This document shows, piece after piece, positions 1 through 10,703 of a DNA stretch of 64,000 nucleotides (positions are counted from its first letter, which is position 1; every line of letters starts with the position of its first letter). A model generated the notes under the pieces. The model saw only the letters and a program-made list of their open reading frames with translations, ran no database searches and was not told where the DNA came from. A program made the translations under genes and the position numbers. Source of the DNA: Kocuria dechangensis (GTDB lineage: Bacteria > Actinomycetota > Actinomycetes > Actinomycetales > Micrococcaceae); contig NZ_BMEQ01000005.1 of assembly GCF_014636775.1 (NCBI RefSeq), forward strand, positions 124,001 through 188,000, written 5' to 3'.

Positions 1-2
1 CC

Positions 3-49
3 GACCGGGGACGGGCTCCGGATCGGACGATCCGGGGCCCGTCCCGGTC
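3..49 (-). terminator. Hairpin terminator after allB
   Basis: A long inverted repeat pairs positions 3-24 with 29-49, with one bulged G and two G-T pairs, around a very small loop. It begins about 20 bases beyond the allB stop codon. There is no clear T run, which is common for hairpin terminators in GC-rich actinobacteria. It could serve either strand. Confidence 0.6.
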
Positions 50-68
50 CCGCCGGGGACCGCCGGTT

Positions 69-1724
69 CTAGCACTCCCCGCGGCGGAGCAGCCGGCCCC
101 GCGGGGTGGTGAAGTCCACCGGCACCCCGCGCAGGAACGTGCGGCGGACCGTCCCGGACAGCGCCTTGCCCTGGTAGGGGGTGATCGGGTTCTTGTGGTG
201 CAGCTTCCCGGCGTCGACCACGAAGGCGTCGTCGGCCGCGAAGACCACCAGGTCCGCGTCGTAGCCCAGGGCCAGCTTGCCCTTGGAGCGCAGGCCGGCC
301 CGCTGGGCGGGCCGGGTGGACATCCACTCGACGACCCGCTCCAGGCCGATCCCGCGGCGGCGCGCCTCCGTCCAGATCAGGGACAGCCCCAGCTGCAGGG
401 AGGACACCCCGCCCCAAGCCACCCCGAAGTCCCCGTTCTCGAGGTCCTTGAGGTCCAGCGTCGAGGGGGAGTGGTCCGAGACGATGAAGTCGATCGTCCC
501 GTCGAGCAGGCCCTCCCACAGCAGCTCCCGGTTGCCGACCTCCCGCACGGGCGGGCAGCACTTGAAGGCGGTGGCGCCGTTGGGCACCTCCTCGGCGAGG
601 AGGGTGAGGTAGTGCGGGCAGGTCTCGACCGTGATGTCCAGGCCGTCGCGCTTGGCGGTGGCGAGCATGGGCAGGGCGTCCGAGGAGGACAGGTGCAGGA
701 TGTGGGAGCGGGCGCCGGTCCAGCGGGTGCGCTCGATGACCTCGGCGACGGCGAGGTTCTCCGCCCCGCGCGGGCGGGAGGCCAGGAAGTTCGCGTACAC
801 GTCGCCCTCGGGGTGCGGCGCGCGGTCGATGGCCCGGGAGTCCTCGGCGTGCACGATCAGCAGGGAGTCGAACGTCTTGATCTCGGCGAGGTCCTCCTCC
901 ATCTCGTCCGCCTCCAGGTGGGGGAACTCGTCCACGCCGGAGTGCAGCAGGAAGCACTTGAAGCCGAAGACGCCGTCGTCGTGCAGCTCCCGCAGGTCGG
1001 GCTTGTTGCCGGGGATCGCGCCGCCCCAGAAGCCGACGTCCACGAAGACGTTGTGCTGGGCGAAGAGCCGTTTGTACTCGAGGGCCGGCACGTTCACCGT
1101 GGCCGGCACCGAGTTCAGCGGCATGTCCAGGACCGTGGTGACCCCGCCGGCCGCGGCGGCGCGGGTCGCGGAGGCGAAGCCCTCCCACTCGGTGCGGCCG
1201 GGCTCGTTGACGTGCACGTGGGTGTCGACCAGGCCGGGCAGCACGGTCTCGTCGTCGGCGAGCTCCACGACCTCGCGGCCGGTCAGGCCGGCGCCGAGGG
1301 GCTCGACGGCCACGATCCGCCCGTCGCGCACCCCGATCTCCCGGGGGGCGAAATGATCGCCGCAGGAGACGTTCTTCCCGCGGACCACCAGGTCGAACTC
1401 CCGGTGGTCGCCGGCGAAGGCGCCGTGCTCGTCCGCCCCCATGTGCGGAGCCTCGACGGCGTCGTCCGGGAGCCCGTGCTCCTGCTTGTACTCGGCGATG
1501 AGCCGGCGGACGCGCTCGGGGTCGTTGACGTTCTCGCTGACCCCGCGCTGGTGGGCCTGCTCGGCCTCGAAGGCCTGATGCGCCGTCTCCGGCTTCGTCG
1601 CCGAGCGGGCCGGGTCCTCCTGGGCGATCTCGGCCGGGGCCGGCGCCCCGCAGGGGGCGGAGTCCCGCTCGGTCCGCTCGCGGTCCGGGCCGTCCTGGCC
1701 GGCAGGGGTCTTCTGCTCCGTCAC
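69..1724 (-). CDS. allB: Allantoinase (dihydroorotase-like amidohydrolase)
   Basis: Cytoplasmic allantoinase hydrolyses allantoin to allantoate. The metal-site signatures of the cyclic amidohydrolase fold are present: an HxH pair in DTHVHVNEPG, the candidate carboxylated lysine in FGFKCFLL, later histidines in LIVHAED and ILHLSSS, and the aspartate in IVSDHSP. The chosen GTG overlaps the glycerate kinase stop as GTGA and gives 551 residues, about 90 more than usual. The N-terminal extension is charged and low in complexity. An internal ATG at 1442 would give a family-typical 457 residues but has a poor ribosome site, so the start is uncertain. It is the last gene of the hyi-glxR-gcl-glxK-allB operon and is followed by a hairpin. 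Distinguishing it from hydantoinase rests mainly on this context. Confidence 0.9.
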   Translation of the reverse strand: MTEQKTPAGQDGPDRERTERDSAPCGAPAPAEIAQEDPARSATKPETAHQAFEAEQAHQRGVSENVNDPERVRRLIAEYKQEHGLPDDAVEAPHMGADEHGAFAGDHREFDLVVRGKNVSCGDHFAPREIGVRDGRIVAVEPLGAGLTGREVVELADDETVLPGLVDTHVHVNEPGRTEWEGFASATRAAAAGGVTTVLDMPLNSVPATVNVPALEYKRLFAQHNVFVDVGFWGGAIPGNKPDLRELHDDGVFGFKCFLLHSGVDEFPHLEADEMEEDLAEIKTFDSLLIVHAEDSRAIDRAPHPEGDVYANFLASRPRGAENLAVAEVIERTRWTGARSHILHLSSSDALPMLATAKRDGLDITVETCPHYLTLLAEEVPNGATAFKCCPPVREVGNRELLWEGLLDGTIDFIVSDHSPSTLDLKDLENGDFGVAWGGVSSLQLGLSLIWTEARRRGIGLERVVEWMSTRPAQRAGLRSKGKLALGYDADLVVFAADDAFVVDAGKLHHKNPITPYQGKALSGTVRRTFLRGVPVDFTTPRGRLLRRGEC

Positions 1725-2935
1725 GGGGAGTCCTCTCGGTGCTGGGCGCCGTGGCCGGCCGCCGCGTGGTCGGGGGTGCCCGCGCCGCCGAGCAGCGCGG
1801 GGAGGTCGCGGGCGAGCTGCGCGCCCACCTGCTCGAGCAGTCGCCCGGCCTCGAGCATGCACGTGCGGGCGTCGGGCTCGAGGTCGGTCAGGGCGTAGGT
1901 GCTGACGAAGCCGGCGTCGTGCAGGACCCGCGGCTCCAGCGTAGTCCGCCCGCACACGGCCACCGCGGGGACGCCCGCGGCGCGCGCCGCGACGAGCACG
2001 CCCACCGGGGTCTTCCCGCCGAGGGACTGCTCGTCGAGGCTTCCCTCGCCGGTCACCACGAGGTCGGCCCCGGCGAGCCGCTCGCGCAGCCGCACGAACT
2101 CCAGCACCACGTCGACGCCGGGCCGGCGGCGCGCGCCGAGGACGGCGAGCGCCGCGTAGCCCACGCCGCCCGCCGCGCCGGCGCCGGGGGCCTCCGCCGC
2201 GCGGCGGGCCCCGGGGCCGAGGGCGTCGGCGAGCCGGTCCCGCAGGACGGTCAGCGCGGCGTCGAGCTCGGCGACCTGCGCGGGCGTGGCCCCCTTCTGG
2301 GGGCCGAACACCGCGGCGGCGCCGCGCTCGCCCAGCAGGGGGTGGTCCACGTCGGCGGCGAGCACGACCTCGGTGGCCGCCAGGCGGGGGTCCAGCCCGG
2401 AGAGGTCCACGCGGGCGAGGCGGGCCAGCGCGCCGCCGCCGTGGCCGAGCTCCCGGTCCTCGGCGTCGAGCAGCCGGGCGCCGAGGCCCTGCAGCAGGCC
2501 GGCCCCGCCGTCGGTGCAGGCGCTGCCGCCCACGCCGATGACCACGCGGTCGGCCCCGGCGTCGAGGGCGGCCCGGACGAGCTCCCCGGTGCCGCGGCTC
2601 GTGGCGCCCGTGGCGTCGAGGACGGGATCGCCGTCCTCGCCCGCCGGGAGCGCCGCGAGCCCGGAGGCGAGGGCCATCTCGACCACCGCCGTCCGGCCCC
2701 GGAGGGCGAACTCCGCCTCCACCGGCGCGCCGTCGGGACCGGTCACGGTGGCGGGGCAGGGGGTGAACCCAGCGCCCACGGCGGCCTCGAGGGTGCCCTC
2801 CCCGCCGTCGGCCACCGGGACGGCGACGACCTCGGCCGTCGGGTCCACCGAGCGGATGCCCGCCCCGAGGCGGGCGGCCACGTCGGGGGCCTCGAGAGAG
2901 CCCTTGAACTTGTCCGGGGCGACGACGATGCGCAC
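1721..2935 (-). CDS. glxK: Glycerate kinase
   Basis: Phosphorylates D-glycerate, the end of the glyoxylate-to-glycerate route, so the carbon can enter glycolysis. The protein opens with IVVAPDKFKGSLEA, the hallmark N-terminus of the GarK/GlxK family. It also has VADGGEGTLEA near residue 40, GVGGSACTDGG in the middle and TGEGSLDEQSLGGKTPVGV near residue 300. The GTG start sits behind a strong AGGAGG and gives 404 residues, slightly above the usual 380 because of a low-complexity tail. It lies 80 bases after gcl and overlaps allB by 4 bases, so the two are probably translationally coupled. Whether the product is 2- or 3-phosphoglycerate cannot be read from the sequence. Confidence 0.92.
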   Translation of the reverse strand: MRIVVAPDKFKGSLEAPDVAARLGAGIRSVDPTAEVVAVPVADGGEGTLEAAVGAGFTPCPATVTGPDGAPVEAEFALRGRTAVVEMALASGLAALPAGEDGDPVLDATGATSRGTGELVRAALDAGADRVVIGVGGSACTDGGAGLLQGLGARLLDAEDRELGHGGGALARLARVDLSGLDPRLAATEVVLAADVDHPLLGERGAAAVFGPQKGATPAQVAELDAALTVLRDRLADALGPGARRAAEAPGAGAAGGVGYAALAVLGARRRPGVDVVLEFVRLRERLAGADLVVTGEGSLDEQSLGGKTPVGVLVAARAAGVPAVAVCGRTTLEPRVLHDAGFVSTYALTDLEPDARTCMLEAGRLLEQVGAQLARDLPALLGGAGTPDHAAAGHGAQHREDSP

Positions 2936-2952
2936 GTCCGTCCTCCTGTCCT

Positions 2953-2997
2953 GGTGCGGTGTCCTGCGGTGCGGTGTCCTGCGGCGCGGGGTCCTGT
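2953..2997. repeat. Three tandem 15-bp units between gcl and glxK
   Basis: The unit GGTGCGGTGTCCTGC occurs twice exactly and a third time with three changes. It fills much of the 80-base gap inside the operon. A slippage-type minisatellite is the simplest reading, and no function is evident. Confidence 0.7.
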
Positions 2998-3015
2998 GGT
3001 GCCGCGGCCGGCGGC

Positions 3016-4791
<1,776 letters not shown>

Positions 4792-4849
4792 GATGAACTC
4801 CTTGGAAGCGGGACCCGTGCGGGTCGGGAGGTGCAGAGCGGGGAGAGGG

Positions 4850-5758
4850 CTAGCGGCCGGCGCGGCCGGAGAGCTCCTCGACGAGCTTGAACAGCCCGGA
4901 GTGGTCCAGGCCGCCGTCGCCGCGGTTGACGGTGATGCCGACGAGCTGGGCGACGAGGGCCCCGAGCGGCACCGCCACGCCGGCCTCGCGGGCCGCGGAG
5001 GTGACGATGCCCATGTCCTTGTGGTGCAGCTGGAGCCGGAAGCCGGGGTCGAAGTCGCGGTCCAGCATCTTCCGGCCCTTCTGGTCGAGGACCTTGGACC
5101 CGGCAAGGCCTCCGCCGAGGACCTTCAGCGCCGCGTCGGTGTCCACGCCGTAGGCCTCGAGGAAGACGACGGCCTCGGCGAGCAGCTGGATGTTGCCGGC
5201 CACGATCAGCTGGTTGGCGGCCTTGACGGTCTGCCCGGATCCGGACGGGCCCACGTGCACGACGGTCCTCCCGACGGCCTCGAGCACCGGGCGGGCGGCC
5301 TCGAAGTCCTCGGCCTCGCCGCCGACCATGATGGACAGGGCGGCGTCGATCGCGCCCTGCTCGCCGCCGGAGACGGGGGCGTCCAGCGGTCGCAGCCCCT
5401 TCGCGCGGGCCTGCTCGGCCAGGCGGGCGGCGACGTCGGGCCGGATGGAGCTCGCGTCGATCCAGAGGGTGCCCTGCCGGGCGTTCTCGAACACGCCGTC
5501 CGGGCCGGTCACCACGCCCTCCACGTCGGGGGAGTCCGGCACCATCGTGATGACGACGTCGGCGTCCCGCACGGCCTGCGCGACGTCGGGGGCGCCGGCG
5601 CCGCCGGCCTGCCGGAGCTGGTCGATCCTGTCCTGCGAGCGGTTGAAGCCGACCACGTGGTGCCCGGCCGTGACGAGGTTCCTCGCCATGGGCAGGCCCA
5701 TGATGCCGAGGCCGATGACGGTGACGTTGCGGGTGGCGGTGCTCGGGGTGGTGGTCAT
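4850..5758 (-). CDS. glxR: 2-hydroxy-3-oxopropionate (tartronate semialdehyde) reductase
   Basis: Reduces tartronate semialdehyde to D-glycerate with NAD(P)H. It belongs to the 3-hydroxyisobutyrate dehydrogenase family. The N-terminal Rossmann motif [15 protein letters not shown] lies at residues 14-28, the substrate motif [11 protein letters not shown] near 120, and the catalytic lysine region [14 protein letters not shown] near 170. The length of 302 residues is normal. Its place between hyi and gcl supports this substrate over 3-hydroxyisobutyrate. The 91-base gap upstream holds imperfect short repeats and no promoter I can identify. Confidence 0.93.
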   Translation of the reverse strand: MTTTPSTATRNVTVIGLGIMGLPMARNLVTAGHHVVGFNRSQDRIDQLRQAGGAGAPDVAQAVRDADVVITMVPDSPDVEGVVTGPDGVFENARQGTLWIDASSIRPDVAARLAEQARAKGLRPLDAPVSGGEQGAIDAALSIMVGGEAEDFEAARPVLEAVGRTVVHVGPSGSGQTVKAANQLIVAGNIQLLAEAVVFLEAYGVDTDAALKVLGGGLAGSKVLDQKGRKMLDRDFDPGFRLQLHHKDMGIVTSAAREAGVAVPLGALVAQLVGITVNRGDGGLDHSGLFKLVEELSGRAGR

Positions 5759-5849
5759 GGTGCTGTCCTCACTGTGCTGCGGGCGGGCGTGCTGCGGTCG
5801 TGGTGCGGTCGTGGTGGGGGAGACGGTCCCCGCGGTGGCCCCGCGGTGG

Positions 5850-6644
5850 TCACGCGGTGGCCACCGGGGAGAGCCAGGCGAAGGGATCCTCCTGGGAGGC
5901 CTTGTACTCCAGGCCCACGTACCCGGTGTAGCCGAGCTCCCGGCTGCGGGCGATCCAGCGCTGCAGGGGCAGCTCGCCGGTGCCCGGCTCGTGGCGCCCC
6001 GGGGCGTCGGCGATCTGGATGTGCCCGAACTCGGCGGCGTGCGCCTCGATCACGGCGTCGACGTCGTCGCCGTTGACCGCCAGGTGGTAGAGGTCGGCGA
6101 GCATCCTGACGTTGTCCGCACCGGCCGCGGTGACCCTCGCGATGACGTCCAGGGCGTCCTGGGCCGTCCTCAGCGGGTAGGCGGGGGCGCCCGAGACGGG
6201 CTCCAGCAGCACGGTCCCGCCGATGCGCGCCACGGCACGGCCGGCCCGGGCCAGGTTCTCGACCCCCAGCTCGTCCTGGGCCGACGGGCTCACGCCCTCC
6301 TGGCGGTTGCCGTACAGGGCGTTGAAGGCGCGGCACCCGGTGCGCTCGCCGATGCCGGCGACCACGTCGAGGTTGTCGGCGAACTCCTGCGAACGCGCCG
6401 GCCACGACACGAGGCCGCGGTCGCCGGCGGGCATGTCCCCGGCGTCGAAGTTCAGCCCGCTCAGCTGCACCCCCGCGTCCTGGAGCGCCGCCACGAAGGC
6501 GTCGACGTCGCGGTCCGCGGGCACGGACCCGGCGAACGGCCACCAGAACTCGACGGCGTCGAAGCCGGCGGCCTTCGCGGCGGCGGGACGCTCGAGCAGC
6601 GGGAGGTCGGTGAAGAGGATGGAGCAGTTCACGGTGTACGACAT
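5850..6644 (-). CDS. hyi: Hydroxypyruvate isomerase
   Basis: A TIM-barrel isomerase of the AP-endonuclease-like superfamily that interconverts hydroxypyruvate and tartronate semialdehyde. It has 264 residues. It begins with YTVNCSILFTDLPLLERPAAAKAAGFDAVEFWWPF, which I recognise as the Hyi family opening, and contains metal-ligand-type motifs LLEPVSG, LADLYHL, HIQIADAPGRHEPG and GLEYK in the expected order. It is the first gene of the hyi-glxR-gcl-glxK-allB unit. A 34-bp operator-like dyad ends 38 bases before its start codon, so this gene probably carries the promoter of the operon. Confidence 0.93.
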   Translation of the reverse strand: MSYTVNCSILFTDLPLLERPAAAKAAGFDAVEFWWPFAGSVPADRDVDAFVAALQDAGVQLSGLNFDAGDMPAGDRGLVSWPARSQEFADNLDVVAGIGERTGCRAFNALYGNRQEGVSPSAQDELGVENLARAGRAVARIGGTVLLEPVSGAPAYPLRTAQDALDVIARVTAAGADNVRMLADLYHLAVNGDDVDAVIEAHAAEFGHIQIADAPGRHEPGTGELPLQRWIARSRELGYTGYVGLEYKASQEDPFAWLSPVATA

Positions 6645-6681
6645 CGGGTCCTCCGGGACGGGAGCGGCGAGCTCATTGGGT

Positions 6682-6715
6682 TTCGTATGGTGGAAGTGAT
6701 CTTCTGTTCTACGAA
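6682..6715. promoter_or_regulatory. IclR-type operator dyad upstream of hyi
   Basis: A 34-bp dyad has outer arms TTCGTA and TACGAA, inner arms TGGAAG and CTTCTG, and a 4-base centre. The same layout recurs at 21480. The left half resembles half-sites near 12160 and 19649. TGGAA/TTCCA cores are typical of IclR-family operators, and an IclR gene lies at 12311. That this regulator binds here is inference. Confidence 0.65.
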
Positions 6716-6819
6716 AATGCTACGGGCGGATGTGATTCACGTCAACGTCTGGTTGAAATCTGTGTTTCATGGAGGGGGGTGACGGCCCGGCTCTCCGCCC
6801 TGCCGTCCCGGGACGGAGA

Positions 6820-6870
6820 AGGACCCCGCACCGCCTCCCACCGAGGCGGTGGGAGGCGGTGCGGGGTCCT
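6820..6870 (-). terminator. Perfect 24-bp hairpin after allE
   Basis: Positions 6820-6843 are perfectly complementary to 6847-6870, with a 3-base loop. The hairpin lies 27 bases past the allE stop and before the hyi promoter. It separates the malic enzyme-aceB-DUF6986-allE transcript from the hyi operon. Confidence 0.85.
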
Positions 6871-6896
6871 GTGGGCGCGGCGGGGGAGCCGCCGCG

Positions 6897-7718
6897 TCAG
6901 CGCAGCTTCATCTGCCGGTTGACGTCCTTGTAGAGGAGGTAGCGGAAGCGGCCGGGGCCGCCGGCGTAGCAGGCCTGGGGGCAGAAGGCCCGCAGCCACA
7001 TGAAGTCGCCGGCCTCCACCTCGACCCAGTCCTGGTTCAGCCGGTAGACGGCCTTGCCCTCCAGCACGTAGAGCCCGTGCTCCATGACGTGGGTCTCGGC
7101 GAAGGGGATCACCGCGCCCGGCTCGAAGGTCACGATCGTCACGTGCATGTCGTGCCGCACGTCGTCGGGGTCCACGAACCGCGTGGTCGCCCACTTGCCG
7201 TCGGTGCCGGGCATGGCGGTGGGCTCCACCTGCCGCTCGTTCGTCACGAACGGCTCGGGCACCTCGACGCCCTGCACGTACTCGTAGGCCTTGCGGATCC
7301 AGTGGAAGCGCGCGGGCTCGTCGCCGTGGTTGCGCACCGTCCACCGGCACTCCGGCGGGAGGAACGCGTAGCCGCCGGGCCCGAGCTCGTGCTCCTCGTC
7401 GTCGACCACCAGGGTGAGGGCGCCCTCCATGAGGAACAGGACGCCCTCGACGCCCGACTCGGTCTCGGGGCGGTCGCTGCCGCCGCCGGGGCCGACCTCC
7501 ATGACGTACTGCGAGAACGTCTCCGCGAAGCCCGACAGGGGCCGGGCGAGCACCCAGACCCGGGTGCCGTCCCAGAACGGCAGCCGGCTGGTCACGATGT
7601 CCCGCATGGTCCCGCGCGGGATCACCGCGTAGGCCTCCGTGAACATCGCCCGGTCCGTCAGCAGGTCCGTCTGCGGCGGATGGCCGCCGTGCGGGGCGTA
7701 GTAGGTGCGATCGGTCAT
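6897..7718 (-). CDS. allE: (S)-ureidoglycine aminohydrolase (bicupin)
   Basis: Releases ammonia from (S)-ureidoglycine to give (S)-ureidoglycolate. The protein has 273 residues and two cupin barrels. The first holds GVEGVLFLMEGALTLVVDDEEHELGPGGYAFLPP near residues 85-120. The second holds the metal-binding FAETHVMEHGLYVLEGKAVYRLN near 205-228, with the histidine and glutamate ligands expected of AllE. The stop of the upstream DUF6986 gene and this ATG are one base apart, so they are co-transcribed. AllE normally works with AllC (allantoate amidohydrolase), which is absent from this window and must lie elsewhere. Confidence 0.92.
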   Translation of the reverse strand: MTDRTYYAPHGGHPPQTDLLTDRAMFTEAYAVIPRGTMRDIVTSRLPFWDGTRVWVLARPLSGFAETFSQYVMEVGPGGGSDRPETESGVEGVLFLMEGALTLVVDDEEHELGPGGYAFLPPECRWTVRNHGDEPARFHWIRKAYEYVQGVEVPEPFVTNERQVEPTAMPGTDGKWATTRFVDPDDVRHDMHVTIVTFEPGAVIPFAETHVMEHGLYVLEGKAVYRLNQDWVEVEAGDFMWLRAFCPQACYAGGPGRFRYLLYKDVNRQMKLR

Positions 7719-7719
7719 C

Positions 7720-9051
7720 TCAGGCGTCTCCGGGGGTCGAGGGGGCAGGGACGGCGGCCTTGGGGTGGGCGAGGGCGAACAGGTCGTGCTCGCCGATGCC
7801 CGCCGCCTCCTCCAGCTCGGCCGGGGAGACCGCGCCGCAGAGCACGCCGCGGTGGACGAAGCGGGCCAGGGCGCGGGCCGTGGCCGGCTCGTCCATGATC
7901 TCCGACTCGATGCCGTGCACATAGTTCCGCAGCCGCAGCGCCGCCGCGGCGAAGCCCTCGCGGTAGAAGAAGTACGTGGCGAGGAACCGTGTGGGCAGCT
8001 GCGCGGGGTGCAGGTCCCAGCCCTGGTAGAAGCCGCGCTCGAGCGAGCGCCGGACCAGGCGGGCGTGCAGCGCCCACGCCGTGCGCCGCTGCTCCGCGTC
8101 CCCGGTGGGCAGGATGTTCGTGGACCCGTCGGACAGCCGCACCCCGGTGCCCGCCGCGGCCACCTGCATGACGGCCTTGGCGTGGTCGGCCGCCGGGTGC
8201 TCCATGGACTGGTGGTGCGCGGCGATCTGCAGGGAGTCCGAGTAGTCGTAGGTCCCGTAGTGCAGGGCCTCGACCCGCCCGCCGGTCTCGTGGATGATCC
8301 GGGGGATCGGCGAGCGCCCGTCGGCACCGAGGATGAGGGGCGCGGTCTCCATCTGCACCTCGAACCGGAGCCGTCCGGCCGGCAGGCCGAGGCCGTCCTC
8401 GAGGCGCTCGCAGGCCTCGGCCATCACCTGGACCTGCTCGACGGCGCTGACCTTGGGCAGGGTCAGGACGAGGCCGCGGGGCAGGCCGTCCTCGCTGTGC
8501 CCCGCCTCCCGCAGCCCGCCCTCGCGCACCAGGGTGCTCAGGAACAGGTCGAGGGTCCGCAGCCCGCGGGCCCTCGTGGGGGCCTCGAAGCACTTGAAGC
8601 GGATGCCGACGAAGGGGGGCGCGGTGCCCTCCCGGACGGCCCGGGCGACGCCGTGGGCGGCGCGGAGGACGAACTCGTCCTCGACGTCGTCCCCCCGGTC
8701 CCCGAAGCCGTCCTCGAAGTCGACGCGCAGGTCCTCGATCGGCTCCTCGGCGAGCTTGCGCTCGACCGCTCCGGCCACGGCGCCGAGCAGCGACTCGTCC
8801 AGGCCCGCGGGGGCCACCGCGGACGCGAGACCCCGCACGCCCTGGGGCGCGAGGGCCTCGAGGGCGCGCCGGCCCCACTCCCGGGGCAGCTCCGGGTGGA
8901 AGGCGTCACCGGGGACGTAGACCGTGTGGACGGGCTGGCGGGTTCCCGGGTCCCCCGTGTAGGAGCGCTCGAGGTGCGCGTCGGTCGCCGCCAGCCGCTG
9001 TGCGGCGACGGCCTCGAACTCGCGGCCGAGGACGCCCTCCACGGCGCTCAC
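7720..9051 (-). CDS. DUF6986 protein, HpcH/HpaI aldolase-like
   Basis: 443 residues. I recognise it as the DUF6986 group, related to the HpcH/HpaI aldolase and citrate lyase beta superfamily; the number is from memory. Visible motifs include LRVDFEDGFG near residue 108, VGIRFKCFEAPTRARGLRTL near 150, a beta-strand ending in VQMETAPLIL near 235 that would supply the glutamate metal ligand, and RFYQGWDLHP-type residues near 350. Relatives sit beside malate synthase and allantoin genes in actinobacteria, but the reaction is unknown to me. It overlaps aceB by 4 bases (ATGA) and is followed by allE after one base. A carbon-carbon lyase acting on a glyoxylate- or malate-type compound is a reasonable guess, not a finding. 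Confidence 0.8.
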   Translation of the reverse strand: MSAVEGVLGREFEAVAAQRLAATDAHLERSYTGDPGTRQPVHTVYVPGDAFHPELPREWGRRALEALAPQGVRGLASAVAPAGLDESLLGAVAGAVERKLAEEPIEDLRVDFEDGFGDRGDDVEDEFVLRAAHGVARAVREGTAPPFVGIRFKCFEAPTRARGLRTLDLFLSTLVREGGLREAGHSEDGLPRGLVLTLPKVSAVEQVQVMAEACERLEDGLGLPAGRLRFEVQMETAPLILGADGRSPIPRIIHETGGRVEALHYGTYDYSDSLQIAAHHQSMEHPAADHAKAVMQVAAAGTGVRLSDGSTNILPTGDAEQRRTAWALHARLVRRSLERGFYQGWDLHPAQLPTRFLATYFFYREGFAAAALRLRNYVHGIESEIMDEPATARALARFVHRGVLCGAVSPAELEEAAGIGEHDLFALAHPKAAVPAPSTPGDA

Positions 9052-10664
9052 CGGCCCTGGACGACGTCGTAGGCGGGCAGGGTCAGGAAGTCGACGTACT
9101 CCTCGCCGAGCACGAGGTCGGCGATCAGGGCCGCGGCGGGCTCGACGTGCCGCTCGTAGAACTCCGCGTCCAGCTCCTCGCGCAGCACCTCCTTCTGCCG
9201 CTCCAGCTCCTGTGCGACGAGCTCACGGGTCGCCGTGGCGCCGGTGTCGTCGTAGACCACGCCGTTCCTGATCTGCTGCCACACCTGGGAGCGGGAGATC
9301 TCGGCGGTGGCGGCGTCCTCCATGAGGTTGTGGATGGCCACGGCCCCGTTGCCGGACAGCCACACGGCGGTGTAGCGGACGGCCACGTAGAGGTTGAGCG
9401 CGAGCTCCTTCTGGGTGCGCACGGTCCCGGCGCTGGGGACGTCGAGCAGCTGCTCGGCGCTCACCTGCACCTCCTCGCGCAGGCGGTCCACCTGGTTGGG
9501 CTTCTCGCCCAGCACCCCGTCGAAGACCTCCCGGCAGGTGGCCACGAGGTCCGGGTGGGCCACCCAGGAGCCGTCGAAGCCGTCGGTGGCCTCGCGCGTC
9601 TTGTCGGCGCGCACCTTCTCGAAGGCGGCCTCGGTGATCTCGGGCTGGCGGCGGTTGGGGATGACGGCGGCCATGCCGCCCATCGCGAAGGCCCCGCGGC
9701 GGTGGCAGGTCCGCACCAGCAGCTCGGTGTAGGCGCGCATCAGCGGCGCCGTCATGGTGATGGTGGAGCGGTCCGCCAGGACGAACTTCTCGCCCGCGTC
9801 CCGGAAGTACTTGATGATGCTGAACAGGTAGTCCCAGCGCCCGGCGTTGAGGCCGGAGGCGTGCTCGCGCAGCTCCCAGAGGATCTCCTCCATCTGGAAC
9901 GCCGCGGGGATGGTCTCGATGAGCACGGTCGCCCGGATCGTGCCGTGCTCGATCCCGAGGTGCTCCTCGGCGAAGCTGAACACGTCGTTCCACAGCCGTG
10001 CCTCGAGGTGGGACTCCAGCTTCGGCAGGTAGTAGTACGGGCCGTGGCCGTTGGCCAGCAGCAGCTTCGCGGTGTGGAAGAAGTGCAGGCCGAAGTCCAC
10101 GAGCGAGCCCGAGGCGGGCTGCCCGTCCACGGTCACGTTGTGCTCGGGCAGGTGCCAGCCGCGGGGGCGGGTGACCACCACGGCCAGCGGCGCGTCCTGG
10201 CGCAGGGTGTAGCTCCTGCCGTCGGGGGAGGTGTGGCTGAGGGTTCCCCGGGCGGCGTCGCGCAGGTTGAGGATGCCGTCCACCTGGTTGTACCAGGTGG
10301 GGCTCGAGGCGTCCTCGAGGTCGGCGAGCCACACCTTCGCCCCGGAGTTGAGGGCGTTGATCGCCATCTTCGCGGGCGAGGCGGGGCCGGTCATCTCCAC
10401 GCGGCGGTCCTGCAGGGCGGGGGGCGCCGGGGCGACCTTCCACTCGCTCTCGCGGATCTCCCGGGTCTCGGGCAGGAAGTCGAGGGTGCCGGTGGACGCG
10501 GCCCTCCGGCGGCTCTCCTCGCGGGCCCCGAGGAGCTCGGCTCGGCGCGGCGCGAAGCGGCGGTGCAGCTCGGCGACGAACGCGAGGGCCTCGTCGGTGA
10601 GGATCTCGCCGGCGCGCTCGAGGCCCTGCGGGAGGGTGTGCTCGACGGTGCTGGTGGTGGTCAT
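9048..10664 (-). CDS. aceB: Malate synthase A
   Basis: Condenses glyoxylate with acetyl-CoA to malate, the second exit for glyoxylate from allantoin. It has 538 residues, the usual size for the A isoform. Motifs seen include FLPETREIRESEW and LADLEDASSPTWYNQVDG in the N-terminal half, VVTRPRGWHLPEHNV near 170, VLIETIPAAFQMEEILWELREHASGLNAGRWDYLFS near 255-290 with the metal-binding glutamate and aspartate, and DGSWVAHPDLV near 385. The ATG start lies 39 bases after the malic enzyme stop. It is co-directional and probably co-transcribed with malic enzyme, DUF6986 and allE. Confidence 0.96.
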   Translation of the reverse strand: MTTTSTVEHTLPQGLERAGEILTDEALAFVAELHRRFAPRRAELLGAREESRRRAASTGTLDFLPETREIRESEWKVAPAPPALQDRRVEMTGPASPAKMAINALNSGAKVWLADLEDASSPTWYNQVDGILNLRDAARGTLSHTSPDGRSYTLRQDAPLAVVVTRPRGWHLPEHNVTVDGQPASGSLVDFGLHFFHTAKLLLANGHGPYYYLPKLESHLEARLWNDVFSFAEEHLGIEHGTIRATVLIETIPAAFQMEEILWELREHASGLNAGRWDYLFSIIKYFRDAGEKFVLADRSTITMTAPLMRAYTELLVRTCHRRGAFAMGGMAAVIPNRRQPEITEAAFEKVRADKTREATDGFDGSWVAHPDLVATCREVFDGVLGEKPNQVDRLREEVQVSAEQLLDVPSAGTVRTQKELALNLYVAVRYTAVWLSGNGAVAIHNLMEDAATAEISRSQVWQQIRNGVVYDDTGATATRELVAQELERQKEVLREELDAEFYERHVEPAAALIADLVLGEEYVDFLTLPAYDVVQGR

Positions 10665-10703
10665 GGGTTCCTCCTGGTGGCGGGTAGCGGGTGGGGTGGG
10701 TGC

